The notes below the pieces were generated by a model. That model did no database searches and was not told the origin of the DNA. It saw only the letters and a list, made by a program, of their open reading frames with translations. This document shows, piece by piece, positions 32,989 through 41,401 of a stretch of 64,000 nt of DNA. Numbering within the stretch: the first letter of the stretch is position 1; the number at the start of each line of letters is the position of its first letter. Made by a program: the position numbers and the translations under genes. This DNA comes from Oscillospiraceae bacterium (lineage in GTDB: Bacteria > Bacillota > Clostridia > Saccharofermentanales > Saccharofermentanaceae): contig SVIZ01000013.1 of NCBI GenBank assembly GCA_015069205.1, forward strand, positions 1 to 64,000. The letters run 5' to 3'.

Positions 32989-34239
32989 ATGCATGAGATC
33001 AAGTGCCCCAAGTGTGGCGAAGTTTTCCAGGTAGACGAGTCAGGTTATGCCGAGCTGTTAAGCCAGGTAAGGAATGAAGCATTTGAAGATGAACTCCATA
33101 AGCGTGCCAGGGAGTTGGAAGAGAAGAATAAAAATGATATCAAGATGGCCCGGATGGAGCAGGAGAAGAACTATAATGCTGCCCTGACCAATAAGGATAA
33201 AGTTCTTGCCGAGAAGGACATGGAGATCCAGCAGCTCAAGAACAAGCTTGAGATGAATGATTCACAGCAGAAGCTTGCCATCACTGAAGCTGTAAGCGGC
33301 AAGGACAAGATCCTTGCAGAAAAAGAAGCCGAGATCATCAGGCTTAAGAGCCAGATCGACAACCAGAAGACTGAGAGTGCTCTTAAGGAGAAGAATCTCG
33401 AAGAGAACTATAAAAACCAGCTTAAGCTCAAGGATGACCAGATCGATTACTATAAGGATATGAAGGCCCGCCAGTCTACCAAGATGGTCGGCGAGAGCCT
33501 TGAGCAGCACTGCCAGAACCAGTTCAACAGCCTCCGTATGACGGCTTTCCCGAATGCATATTTCGAGAAGGACAACCAGGTCAGCGAATCCGGAAGTAAG
33601 GGCGACTTTATCTTCAGGGAAGCAGATCCTGAAGGTGTTGAGTTCATCTCCATCATGTTCGAGATGAAGAACGAGATGGACACCACTGCAAGCAAACACA
33701 AGAACGAAGATTTCTTCAAGGAACTCGACAAGGACAGAAATGAGAAGCACTGCGAATATGCAGTCCTGGTCTCACTTCTTGAGAGTGATAACGATTACTA
33801 TAACAACGGCATCGTTGATGTCTCTTACAAGTATCCCAAAATGTATGTTATCAGACCTCAGTTCTTCATCCCGATGATCACTCTCCTGAGAAACGCCGCA
33901 CTCAATTCCCTGCAGTACCAGAGAGAACTTCAGGTTGTAAGAAACCAGCAGCTTGATCTCGTTAATTTCGAGAGTAACATGCAGGACTTTAAGGATGCTT
34001 TCGGCAAGAATTACAGGATCGCATCAGAGAAGTTCCAGACTGCGATCGAAGAGATCGACAAGACGATCGACCATCTCGATAAGGTCAAGAAAGCGCTCAT
34101 GTCTTCCGAGAACAATTTGCGTCTTGCAAACAACAAGGCTGAAGACTTGTCCATCAAGAAGCTTACCAAGAATGCGCCTTCCGTCAGGCAGATGTTCGAT
34201 GAACTCGACAAGGGCGAGAACCAGCTGCCCGAAGAGTAA
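32989..34239 (+). CDS. DUF2130 protein with zinc-binding start and long coiled coil
   Basis: This 416-residue protein starts with a CPKCGEVF zinc-ribbon half. A long Lys/Glu-rich coiled coil follows (about residues 25-165), then the DUF2130 domain (about 165-340: GESLEQHCQNQFNSLR, KGDFIFRE, ISIMFEMKNEMD). That domain has a PD-(D/E)XK-like core with D in KGDF and ExK in FEMK. A second coiled coil ends the protein. The layout recalls RmuC-like nucleases, but function is unproven. ATG 32989 is preferred, with AGGAGG 11 bases upstream; an in-frame TTG at 32965 has no ribosome site. Confidence 0.8.
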   Translation: MHEIKCPKCGEVFQVDESGYAELLSQVRNEAFEDELHKRARELEEKNKNDIKMARMEQEKNYNAALTNKDKVLAEKDMEIQQLKNKLEMNDSQQKLAITEAVSGKDKILAEKEAEIIRLKSQIDNQKTESALKEKNLEENYKNQLKLKDDQIDYYKDMKARQSTKMVGESLEQHCQNQFNSLRMTAFPNAYFEKDNQVSESGSKGDFIFREADPEGVEFISIMFEMKNEMDTTASKHKNEDFFKELDKDRNEKHCEYAVLVSLLESDNDYYNNGIVDVSYKYPKMYVIRPQFFIPMITLLRNAALNSLQYQRELQVVRNQQLDLVNFESNMQDFKDAFGKNYRIASEKFQTAIEEIDKTIDHLDKVKKALMSSENNLRLANNKAEDLSIKKLTKNAPSVRQMFDELDKGENQLPEE

Positions 34240-34305
34240 TAAAGAGCAACATAGAGTAACAAAGAGCAACAAAGCATTTTTAACTACTGAGACAATCAAA
34301 AGAAT

Positions 34306-34331
34306 TTTGGGGCCGGTTAACTGACCCCAAA
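34306..34331 (+). terminator. Terminator-like hairpin after the DUF2130 gene
   Basis: TTTGGGG (34306-34312) pairs with CCCCAAA (34325-34331) around a 12-base loop, 67 bases after the stop. The following bases are AGTTCTT, so the U-run is poor. Confidence 0.45.
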
Positions 34332-34358
34332 GTTCTTAACGCTTCCTTTAAGACCTGC

Positions 34359-34388
34359 AAGACAATAAGATTCATAATAGAGTATAAT
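34359..34388 (+). promoter_or_regulatory. Promoter very close to the start codon of the sensor operon
   Basis: AAGACA (34359-34364), an 18-base spacer and a perfect TATAAT (34383-34388). Only 7 bases separate the -10 from ATG 34396, so transcription should begin at or near the A of the ATG. No ribosome site is seen, which suggests a leaderless message. Confidence 0.5.
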
Positions 34389-34395
34389 TATCGCT

Positions 34396-35421
34396 ATGAA
34401 GGTCTCAAGGAACAAGGTAGTGGTCACTGTTTTGGCGGGTATTGTGCTCGTCCTTTTTATAGCGACTGTAGCCGGATTGTTCTACTACAGAGAGATGATC
34501 AGAAAGCTTGGTGAAGTCCATGAAGAGGAGTTTACCGAGTATCCGAGATTATATGCATATATCGCCGAAGATCCCGACAGCCAGCTGTCGAACAGGATCT
34601 ATAAAGAGATTGCAGAATATGCTGTCGAGAACGACTGCTATGTCGAGATGACCGGACAGAACCTCTCCACGAGTTATTCCAAAGCGGACAGGATGAACAT
34701 TGCCATCAGCTCAAAAGTTGACGGCATCATTCTGGAAGGCGACGATTCAAAAGAGACGGCTGAGCTCATAGATAAGGCAACTGCAAACGGCATTCCGGTA
34801 GTTACCGTTTTGTCCGACTGCCAGACTTCTTCAAGAAAGAGTTTCGTAGGTCTCAATAACTTCAGTCTCGGTTCCGAATATGGTGAAGAGCTTGCGGCGA
34901 TCGGAGATATGAACAAGAAATATCCTATGAATGCATTGATCTTGTTAGACGGAGATGACGGCAACTCTGATGACATCATCCATGCTGCGATCCAGCAGGC
35001 GGTTACGGGAAGACTCATAAAACTCACTTCAGCGGTAGTAGATACTTCATCACCGTTCACTTCAGAAGAGAGCGTCATGAATATCCTTGACGGACTTGCG
35101 ACCATTCCGGATGTCATCATCTGTCTCAATGACCGTACTACCGAGAGTGCCATCCAGTGTATCGTCGAGAAGAACCTCGTAGGCAAGACGACGATCTTAG
35201 GCTATTACGATTCCGACACGATCTTAAAGGCGATCGACAGGGGATCCGTTCATGCAACATTTGCGATCGAGACAAAGACCGTTGCAAAGCAGTGTGTCAA
35301 CGCGCTCAACGAATATAACAACACGGGATTCGTAAGTGAGTACAACCCGGCAAACTACATCCTGATCAACCGCCAGAATGTATCCGAATATACACGGGAG
35401 GATGATACGGATGAGGGCTAG
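34396..35421 (+). CDS. Membrane-anchored sugar-binding protein, sensor partner
   Basis: This 341-residue protein has one N-terminal membrane segment (about residues 9-29) and a periplasmic-binding-protein fold (Peripla_BP_4 type, about 50-320: VDGIILEGDD, NGIPVVTVLSDC, FVGLNNFSLGSEYGEELA, VIICLNDRTTESAI). It lacks a lipobox, so it stays anchored through its helix. It overlaps the histidine kinase gene by 11 bases. That suggests it binds a sugar outside the cell and presents it to the kinase. No ribosome site is visible. Confidence 0.82.
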   Translation: MKVSRNKVVVTVLAGIVLVLFIATVAGLFYYREMIRKLGEVHEEEFTEYPRLYAYIAEDPDSQLSNRIYKEIAEYAVENDCYVEMTGQNLSTSYSKADRMNIAISSKVDGIILEGDDSKETAELIDKATANGIPVVTVLSDCQTSSRKSFVGLNNFSLGSEYGEELAAIGDMNKKYPMNALILLDGDDGNSDDIIHAAIQQAVTGRLIKLTSAVVDTSSPFTSEESVMNILDGLATIPDVIICLNDRTTESAIQCIVEKNLVGKTTILGYYDSDTILKAIDRGSVHATFAIETKTVAKQCVNALNEYNNTGFVSEYNPANYILINRQNVSEYTREDDTDEG

Positions 35422-36889
35422 TTTCTTTTCCAACATGAAGATCTCCCGTAAGCTCGTTGCGGTATTCCTCATAACGTCTGTCATTGCGATGGGCGTCAAC
35501 ATCTTCATTTACTTTAACCTCAACCAGGCACTCGATAAGATCAACCAGGTATTCTCGAGCAATATCAGCCTTAATGAATTGTCGGACAACTTAAACCAGA
35601 TCCATTCCGGTCTCACTGGATATCTTGAGACTAAAGGCACAGATGATCTTGAGCTTTACTATGCATCTTCCCAGAGAATGGAAGTGCTGATGAATGATCT
35701 CAATGACGATGTCACGAACAACAGCGTAAAGCTCTCCGAACGTGACATCAGAAACATGCTCGAGACATATCTTGCGACTGCCGATGAAGCGGTCCTGGCA
35801 AAGCGAGGCAGGAACATCGACGAGTACACCGCCAAGTACAATGAATGCACCAGGATCAGGGATTATCTGAACACGTATATCTACTCGGTCAACAACGAGC
35901 AGTTCAGAACGAACTCGAATAACTACAATGCGCTCGTTAGTTCATTGAGGTATACGGAGATCATGAGCATGCTGATCTTTGCAGTTGCATCGGTAATGAA
36001 TGTATTGCTCATAATCATTCTGACGAACACCATCACGAGGCCTCTTACGCGTCTTTCCGCGAAAGCCGACGAGATCTCACAGGGGAGCCCCGAAAACGTT
36101 GAGCCTCTCGAAGTAATATCCGATGACGAAGTCGGTAAGGTGACAAGGGCGTTCAACGAGATGCTCGCATCCATCAAGGATTACATTGCGCGCATCAGGA
36201 CGCAGCTCATCACGCAGAGTGAGATGAAAGAGAAGAACCTCCTCATGGAGACGCACCTCAAGGATGCGCAGCTTAAGTATCTGCAGTCGCAGATCAACCC
36301 GCACTTCCTTTTCAACACGCTCAATGCGGGCGCGCAGCTCGCCATGATGGAAGGCGCCGACAGGACGGTCGAATATATAAGGAACATGGCAGACTTTTTC
36401 CGTTACAACGTTAAGAAAAGTTCCGAGACGGTCAAGCTCTCTGAGGAGATCGAACTTGTCGATTCATATATGTATATCCTCAATGTAAGATACAGCGGAG
36501 AGATCCTTTTCGAGAAGGATATCGATGAGGAACTTCTTTCGGTAATGGTCCCTTCCATGATCATCCAGCCTCTTGTCGAGAACTCGATCAAGTACGGCAT
36601 CAAGGACCTGGAGCCGGGCGAAGGCAAAGTAACGCTTTCCGTTTACCGCGAAGATAAGATGTGCTGTATCAGGGTCAGCGACAACGGCATCGGCACCGAT
36701 GAGGAGATCGTCGAGAAGATCATGAATCACGAGAAACGCCCGTCTGAGACAAGAGGCGTCGGAATAACGAATGTTATGGCAAGGCTTGATCTTTACTACA
36801 ACAACAAAGAAGTTTTCGAGATGAAGAGCCGCAAGAACGAAGGAACACACGTAACGATAAAGATACCGCTGGAGGATGAAAATGTATAA
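35411..36889 (+). CDS. Sensor histidine kinase, YesM/LytS type
   Basis: This 492-residue kinase has two membrane segments (about residues 12-33 and 182-206) around an extracellular helical sensor. A HAMP domain follows (about 207-262; TRPLTRLSAKADEIS). The His_kinase box is QINPHFLFNTLNAG, where the His after NP is phosphorylated, and the HATPase has N, G1 and G2 boxes (PLVENSIKYGI, SDNGIGTDEE, TRGVGITNV). GGAGG lies 9 bases before ATG 35411, inside the preceding gene. With its neighbours it should form a three-part sugar-sensing system. Confidence 0.9.
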   Translation: MRASFFSNMKISRKLVAVFLITSVIAMGVNIFIYFNLNQALDKINQVFSSNISLNELSDNLNQIHSGLTGYLETKGTDDLELYYASSQRMEVLMNDLNDDVTNNSVKLSERDIRNMLETYLATADEAVLAKRGRNIDEYTAKYNECTRIRDYLNTYIYSVNNEQFRTNSNNYNALVSSLRYTEIMSMLIFAVASVMNVLLIIILTNTITRPLTRLSAKADEISQGSPENVEPLEVISDDEVGKVTRAFNEMLASIKDYIARIRTQLITQSEMKEKNLLMETHLKDAQLKYLQSQINPHFLFNTLNAGAQLAMMEGADRTVEYIRNMADFFRYNVKKSSETVKLSEEIELVDSYMYILNVRYSGEILFEKDIDEELLSVMVPSMIIQPLVENSIKYGIKDLEPGEGKVTLSVYREDKMCCIRVSDNGIGTDEEIVEKIMNHEKRPSETRGVGITNVMARLDLYYNNKEVFEMKSRKNEGTHVTIKIPLEDENV

Positions 36890-38477
36890 GATCATGCTCG
36901 CCGATGATGAGGGAATCGTCCGCGAATCGCTCAAGTTCATAGTAGATAAAGAGTTTCCGGGCCAGTTCGAGACTTTCGAAGCAAAGACCGGACGCCGCGT
37001 AATCGAGCTCGCCGACGAGGTGCGCCCTGACATCGCGTTCATGGACATCAGGATGCCCGGCATCAACGGCATCGACGCCATGAAGGAGATCAGGACAACG
37101 AACCCCAACATCGTGTTCGTCGTCATCTCCGCTTACGACAAATTCGACTATGCGAAGCAGGCATTAAATCTCGGCGTTATCGACTACATCAACAAGCCTT
37201 TTGACAAGGCGCAGATCGTTGCTGTCTTAAAGAAAGCGATGGCCGAAGTCGACCGTGTGCGCGAGCAGAGAAGCCGCGAACTCGAGGTCAAGGAGAAGCT
37301 CGAGAGCATCGTGCCGATCATCGAGAACGGCCTCATCCAGGACCTTCTTTCGCATGAGCATTACAAAGAGAATATCGATGAGTACAAAAAGCTCCTTGAG
37401 ATCAACGAGAAGTATGGCCTTATGCTTGCCATAGTAAGCGGCGATAAAGAGTCCGGAGGATATCTCCGCGGCGCCGTTCCTGCAAGCGTCAAAACACAGA
37501 AAAACTATGAGACAGTCCTGCTCATTATAAGCGACAATTTCAAGTGCATAACCGGCTCTGCCATGGGCAACAAGATCCCTGTCCTGATCCCTTGCGCAAA
37601 GAGTTCACTGACGCCTGAGGAATACCAGAAGATCGTTGATTCCGCGAACCGGGCGCAGGAAGAACTGGCGGAAGCACTGGGCATTGATTTCAGGATCGGC
37701 ATAGGACCTGTTAAGCCTCTCGAAAACATGGCGGAATCGTACAGCGAGGCACTGTCGATACTCGTAAAATCCACGCAGAATGTTGCAGAGGCTATCGATC
37801 TTCCGGAAGGTTGTGAATACGATTCGGACTATCCTTTGAAGACCGAGAAGGATCTTTTCGATGCTATCGCACAGGGCGATGTTGCAAGAGCAAACGAACA
37901 GGCAAATCTGTTCTTCGACTGGATGGAAAGAAGCTCCGGCGGCGCCATGAGCGACATCTGTCTTAAGGTGTTGGAATTCGTGCTCTGGGGCGAGAGACTC
38001 GCGTACGGCAACGGCGGTCACGTCTATCACTTCATGTCCAGAAGCGAGTACCTTCCCGAGATCAATTCCATGAAGAGCTACGACGAGTTAAGGCTGTGGT
38101 TCGTAAGCCACATCGAGCACGCCGTCAAAATGATCAACACGGCAAATGCCGCACAGACAGAAGACGTTGCCGAGAAGGCAAAAAAATACATCGACCAGAA
38201 CTACAAAGAAGACATCTCATTGGACGACCTTTCAGGCATGTACGACATCAGTCCGTTCTATTTCAGCAAGGTCTTCAAGACACAGACCGGCGTTACATTC
38301 ACGGACTATCTGACAGGTGTCAGGGTCGCAAAGGCAAGGGAACTTCTCGAAGGCACGAACAAGTCCATGAAGGAGATCTGTTCGGAGGTCGGTTATTCAG
38401 ATCCGAACTACTTCAGCCGTATCTTCAAAAAGCATACCGGCGTTACCCCGACCGAGTATAAGGAGGGCAGAAGATGA
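36882..38477 (+). CDS. Response regulator, YesN type (REC + AraC)
   Basis: This 531-residue regulator has a receiver domain (residues 1-122; DD at 8-9, phospho-acceptor Asp55 in FMDIRMPG, Lys in NKPFD). A middle helical region (about 130-420) and two AraC helix-turn-helix motifs (about 430-531; ISLDDLSGMYDISPFYFSKVFK and MKEICSEVGYSDPNYFSRIFKK) follow. ATG 36882 is chosen because GGAGG sits 6 bases upstream; the ATG at 36876 touches the ribosome site. It overlaps the kinase gene by 8 bases. The likely target is the ChvE/ABC sugar operon downstream. Confidence 0.92.
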   Translation: MYKIMLADDEGIVRESLKFIVDKEFPGQFETFEAKTGRRVIELADEVRPDIAFMDIRMPGINGIDAMKEIRTTNPNIVFVVISAYDKFDYAKQALNLGVIDYINKPFDKAQIVAVLKKAMAEVDRVREQRSRELEVKEKLESIVPIIENGLIQDLLSHEHYKENIDEYKKLLEINEKYGLMLAIVSGDKESGGYLRGAVPASVKTQKNYETVLLIISDNFKCITGSAMGNKIPVLIPCAKSSLTPEEYQKIVDSANRAQEELAEALGIDFRIGIGPVKPLENMAESYSEALSILVKSTQNVAEAIDLPEGCEYDSDYPLKTEKDLFDAIAQGDVARANEQANLFFDWMERSSGGAMSDICLKVLEFVLWGERLAYGNGGHVYHFMSRSEYLPEINSMKSYDELRLWFVSHIEHAVKMINTANAAQTEDVAEKAKKYIDQNYKEDISLDDLSGMYDISPFYFSKVFKTQTGVTFTDYLTGVRVAKARELLEGTNKSMKEICSEVGYSDPNYFSRIFKKHTGVTPTEYKEGRR

Positions 38478-39502
38478 TGCGCAAGATCATCGCGGTTTTA
38501 CTGACACTTTCATTTCTTCTATGTGCCGGATGCAGAGCCCCGGAGCAGAAGGAATTTACGCCCACGACCAAGAGCGACACATGTACGATCGGTCTTTCAT
38601 TCGACTCATTCGTAATCGAGCGATGGACCAGGGACCGTGATATTTTCGTGTCCACCGCTAACGAATTGGGCGCCGAAGTCAACGTCCAGTCAGCAGGCGG
38701 CGACGTCGACACGCAGATATCCCACATCAAGTATTTCATCGAGATCGGCGTTGATGCGATCGTCATCATCACAGCTGACGCGGTCGCACTGACCGACGTG
38801 CTCAAAGAGGCCAAGAGCAAGAACATTCCGGTCATCTGCTACGACCGTCTCGTAATGGATGCCGATGCAGATCTTTATATTTCTTTTGACAACGAGGCAG
38901 TCGGCAAACAGATGGCCCAGGCTATCTGCGACAACGTCGAAGACGGCGGCAAGATCGTCGAGATCATGGGCCCGGAATCAGACTACAACGTTGCCCAGGT
39001 AATGAACGGCTTCCACTCCGTCTGCGACGAGCACGACATGAACGTTATCCTCAAATACAACTGCGACAGCTGGAAGCCTGAGCTCGCTTACGAATTCGTC
39101 AACGAGCACTTCGATGAGATCTCCAAAGCCGACGCCATCATGTGCGGCAACGATGCCCTCGCAGGTGAAGCCATCCACGCACTTGCCGAGAGAGGTTACG
39201 CCGGCAAGATCTTCGTCACCGGCCAGGACGGCGACCTTGAAGCATGCCAGAGACTTGTCGAAGGAACCCAGCTCATCACGGTCTATAAGCCCGTCGAAAA
39301 GCTCGCGCGCCTCGCTGCCGAATGCGCCGTCAAGCTCGCCTCAGGCGAAGAACTTGCCAACACCGATACTTTCTTCGACGGCTCCAAAGATATCCCTTAC
39401 ATCGCCATTGAACCTTCTGCCGTCACGCGCGAAAACCTCGACACGATCATCATCGACAGCGGCTTCCACCTCAGGGAAGAGGTCTACATGAACGAAGGGT
39501 AA
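38474..39502 (+). CDS. Sugar-binding lipoprotein (XylF/ChvE-like)
   Basis: This 342-residue binding protein has a lipoprotein signal with lipobox CAGC (about residues 17-20) and a sugar-binding fold of the xylose/ribose type: GVDAIVIITADAVALTDVLKEAKSKNIPVICYDRLV, FDNEAVGKQMAQ, MCGNDALAGEAIHAL, VTGQDGDLEACQ. Its start overlaps the response-regulator stop (ATGA), so it belongs to the sensing operon. It may feed the sensor rather than the transporter, since the transporter has its own binding protein at 40131. The array of hairpins begins 26 bases after its stop. Confidence 0.85.
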   Translation: MMRKIIAVLLTLSFLLCAGCRAPEQKEFTPTTKSDTCTIGLSFDSFVIERWTRDRDIFVSTANELGAEVNVQSAGGDVDTQISHIKYFIEIGVDAIVIITADAVALTDVLKEAKSKNIPVICYDRLVMDADADLYISFDNEAVGKQMAQAICDNVEDGGKIVEIMGPESDYNVAQVMNGFHSVCDEHDMNVILKYNCDSWKPELAYEFVNEHFDEISKADAIMCGNDALAGEAIHALAERGYAGKIFVTGQDGDLEACQRLVEGTQLITVYKPVEKLARLAAECAVKLASGEELANTDTFFDGSKDIPYIAIEPSAVTRENLDTIIIDSGFHLREEVYMNEG

Positions 39503-39528
39503 GCCTTCTGATTTATTTTGATATGTGA

Positions 39529-39860
39529 TTACTTACTGAAAATGAGTTTTTCGATTTCAGTAAGTAAAATGTGGCCTTCCCAGGTTATGTTTCCCGAGTA
39601 TTTACTTACTGGATTTGGATTTTCCTTTTTCAGTAAGTAAAAATTTCTCTTCTGAGATCCGAATTTTCGAAAATTTACTTACTGAAAATCCATTTTTGTA
39701 ATCCAGTAAGTAAATTAATTCGATACGAAGGCGTTTCGGCCTGTTTTTTACTTACTGAGATTTATTTTTCTGATTTCAGTAAGTAATCTGACTTCGAAAA
39801 TGCTTCACCCCAAGAATAATTTACGTACCTGAATAGCACTTTTCCTAAATAGGTACGTAA
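39529..39860. repeat. Second array of five hairpins with 73-bp period
   Basis: Hairpins lie at 39529-39567, 39602-39640, 39675-39713, 39748-39786 and 39821-39860. The first four are exactly 39 bp and the last is 40. All starts are 73 bp apart and all gaps are 34 bp. The last hairpin has arms TTACGTACCT / AGGTACGTAA, changed at several positions on both sides so that pairing is kept. It lies in the gap between two binding-protein genes, after the sensing operon. Confidence 0.92.
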
Positions 39861-39952
39861 TCACCAAGCGCGCCCATCCCACCCTTTTTATATACACGCG
39901 AAAAAATATAATAAACAACAATCAAATATCGGATTTGTGGCATTTGTGTTGT

Positions 39953-40005
39953 ATTTAGCACAATCTTGACAATTTGGTGAGAATGAACACAAGATTGTGC
40001 TAAAT
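39953..40005 (+). promoter_or_regulatory. Long inverted repeat overlapping the chvE promoter
   Basis: ATTTAGCACAATCTTG (39953-39968) and CAAGATTGTGCTAAAT (39990-40005) are perfect 16-bp inverted copies 21 bases apart. TTGACA (39966-39971) lies at the end of the left arm, and an 18-base spacer leads to CAAGAT (39990-39995) in the right arm as a weak -10. This is a strong candidate operator-promoter for the sugar transport operon. As RNA it would also fold. Confidence 0.65.
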
Positions 40006-40085
40006 TGCCGCAGAACCTTATGACTATTCGCCAAAAATATCAAGAATCTGGATATGCAACTCCTATATACCTAATGTTAATTTGT

Positions 40086-40110
40086 ATGTGGCAAGAAGTG
40101 CCATATTTTT
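40086..40110 (+). terminator. Leader hairpin with U-run before chvE
   Basis: ATGTGGCA (40086-40093) pairs with TGCCATAT (40099-40106, one G-U pair) around a 5-base loop, and TTTT follows. It sits just before the AGGAGG ribosome site, so it could attenuate transcription or simply shape the leader. Confidence 0.4.
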
Positions 40111-40130
40111 CAATAGGAGGAATTTCCAAA

Positions 40131-41192
40131 ATGAAAGCAAAGAAAATTATTGGAACAATTCTTTGTGCTGCAATGGCTATTACAGCATTGACAGGATGCT
40201 CCGCTGGTTCAGGAAAGAACAAGGTTGGCGTATCAATGCCTACAAAGGATCTCCAGAGATGGAATCAGGACGGCGACAACATGAAGAAAGAGCTCGAAGC
40301 TGCCGGCTACGAAGTAGACCTTCAGTATGCTAACAACGACGTTGCTACACAGCTTTCCCAGGTTGAGAACATGATCAACTCCGGTTGTAAGGTTCTCGTT
40401 ATCGCTGCTATCGAAGGTTCTTCACTCGGAACAGCTCTCGATAAGGCTGCTGCTAAGAAGATTCCTGTCATCGCTTATGACCGTCTCCTTATGGACAACG
40501 CAAACGTTGACTACTATGCAACATTCGACAACTACATGGTTGGTACAATCCAGGGCCAGTATGTTGTAGATACACTTGACCTCGACAACGCTGCAGGTCC
40601 TTTCAACATCGAGTTCACAGCTGGTGACCCCGGTGACAACAATGCCGGCTTCTTCTTCAACGGCGCTTATGACGTTCTTAAGCCTTACATTGAGTCCGGT
40701 AAGCTCAACGTAGTTTCCGGCGAGTCCACATTCGAGCAGGTTGCTACACCTTCTTGGAAGACAGAGACAGCTCAGGCTAGAGCAGAGAACATCCTTTCTT
40801 CTAACTATGCAAACGGCACAAACGTTGACGTATGGCTTTGCTCCAACGACTCAACAGCTCTCGGCGTAGAGAACGCTCTCGCAGCTAACTACACAGGCAG
40901 CTATCCGATCATCACTGGTCAGGACTGCGATATCGCAAACGTTAAGAACATGCTCGCCGGCAAGCAGTCAATGTCCGTATTCAAGGATACACGTACACTC
41001 GCTTCCCAGGTTGTTAAGATGGTTACACAGATCCTCAGCGGTCAGACTGTTGAAGTTAACGACACAACTACATATGACAACGGCAAGAAAGTTGTTCCTT
41101 CTTACCTCTGCTCACCTGTATTTGCTGACGCCGGCAACTATCAGAAGATCCTTATCGACTCCGGCTACTACACAGCTGATCAGCTTGCTTAA
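40131..41192 (+). CDS. chvE: Sugar ABC transporter binding lipoprotein, ChvE-like
   Basis: This 353-residue lipoprotein has the lipobox LTGC (about residues 19-22) and a ChvE/XylF-type sugar-binding domain: VGVSMPTKDLQRWNQDGDNMK, VLVIAAIEGSSLGTALDKAA, IPVIAYDRLLM, WLCSNDSTALGVENALA, ITGQDCDIANVKNMLAGKQSM. It should capture an aldose such as xylose, glucose, galactose or arabinose for the transporter encoded next. AGGAGG lies 10 bases before ATG 40131; the long frame from 40005 would run back into the operator. Its codon use is noticeably more biased than that of its neighbours, as expected for a highly made binding protein. Confidence 0.9.
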   Translation: MKAKKIIGTILCAAMAITALTGCSAGSGKNKVGVSMPTKDLQRWNQDGDNMKKELEAAGYEVDLQYANNDVATQLSQVENMINSGCKVLVIAAIEGSSLGTALDKAAAKKIPVIAYDRLLMDNANVDYYATFDNYMVGTIQGQYVVDTLDLDNAAGPFNIEFTAGDPGDNNAGFFFNGAYDVLKPYIESGKLNVVSGESTFEQVATPSWKTETAQARAENILSSNYANGTNVDVWLCSNDSTALGVENALAANYTGSYPIITGQDCDIANVKNMLAGKQSMSVFKDTRTLASQVVKMVTQILSGQTVEVNDTTTYDNGKKVVPSYLCSPVFADAGNYQKILIDSGYYTADQLA

Positions 41193-41204
41193 TTAACAAG
41201 TTTT

Positions 41205-41247
41205 AGCCCTTTGCAGGCGGGGGAAACCCCGCCTGTATATTAGGGCT
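41205..41247 (+). terminator. Very stable GNRA hairpin after chvE
   Basis: CAGGCGGGG (41214-41222), loop GAAA, and CCCCGCCTG (41227-41235) form a 9-bp GC-rich stem. AGCCCT/AGGGCT (41205-41210, 41242-41247) adds an outer stem. No U-run follows. Such hairpins between a binding-protein gene and its membrane genes often protect the upstream message and lower expression of the rest. Confidence 0.65.
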
Positions 41248-41401
41248 GACTTAAACCGCGATAGCTTAAACAGCAGCATCTGCAATCGCAGTTTTTCAAA
41301 CCGCAGCATCTCTGCAAACAAACTCAAACTAAAAACTCAAAACTCAAACTTACAAGTAAGAAACAAAAACAAAATCACTACTTAAACGAAAGAGGCGACA
41401 C

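Noticed and set aside
36464..37126. 220-residue minus-strand frame across the kinase and regulator genes
   Set aside because: It is antisense to two clear genes, with no promoter or ribosome site.
39529..39860. CRISPR array
   Set aside because: Same reasons as for 25116-25446; the fifth repeat has different arms, which CRISPR repeats would not show.
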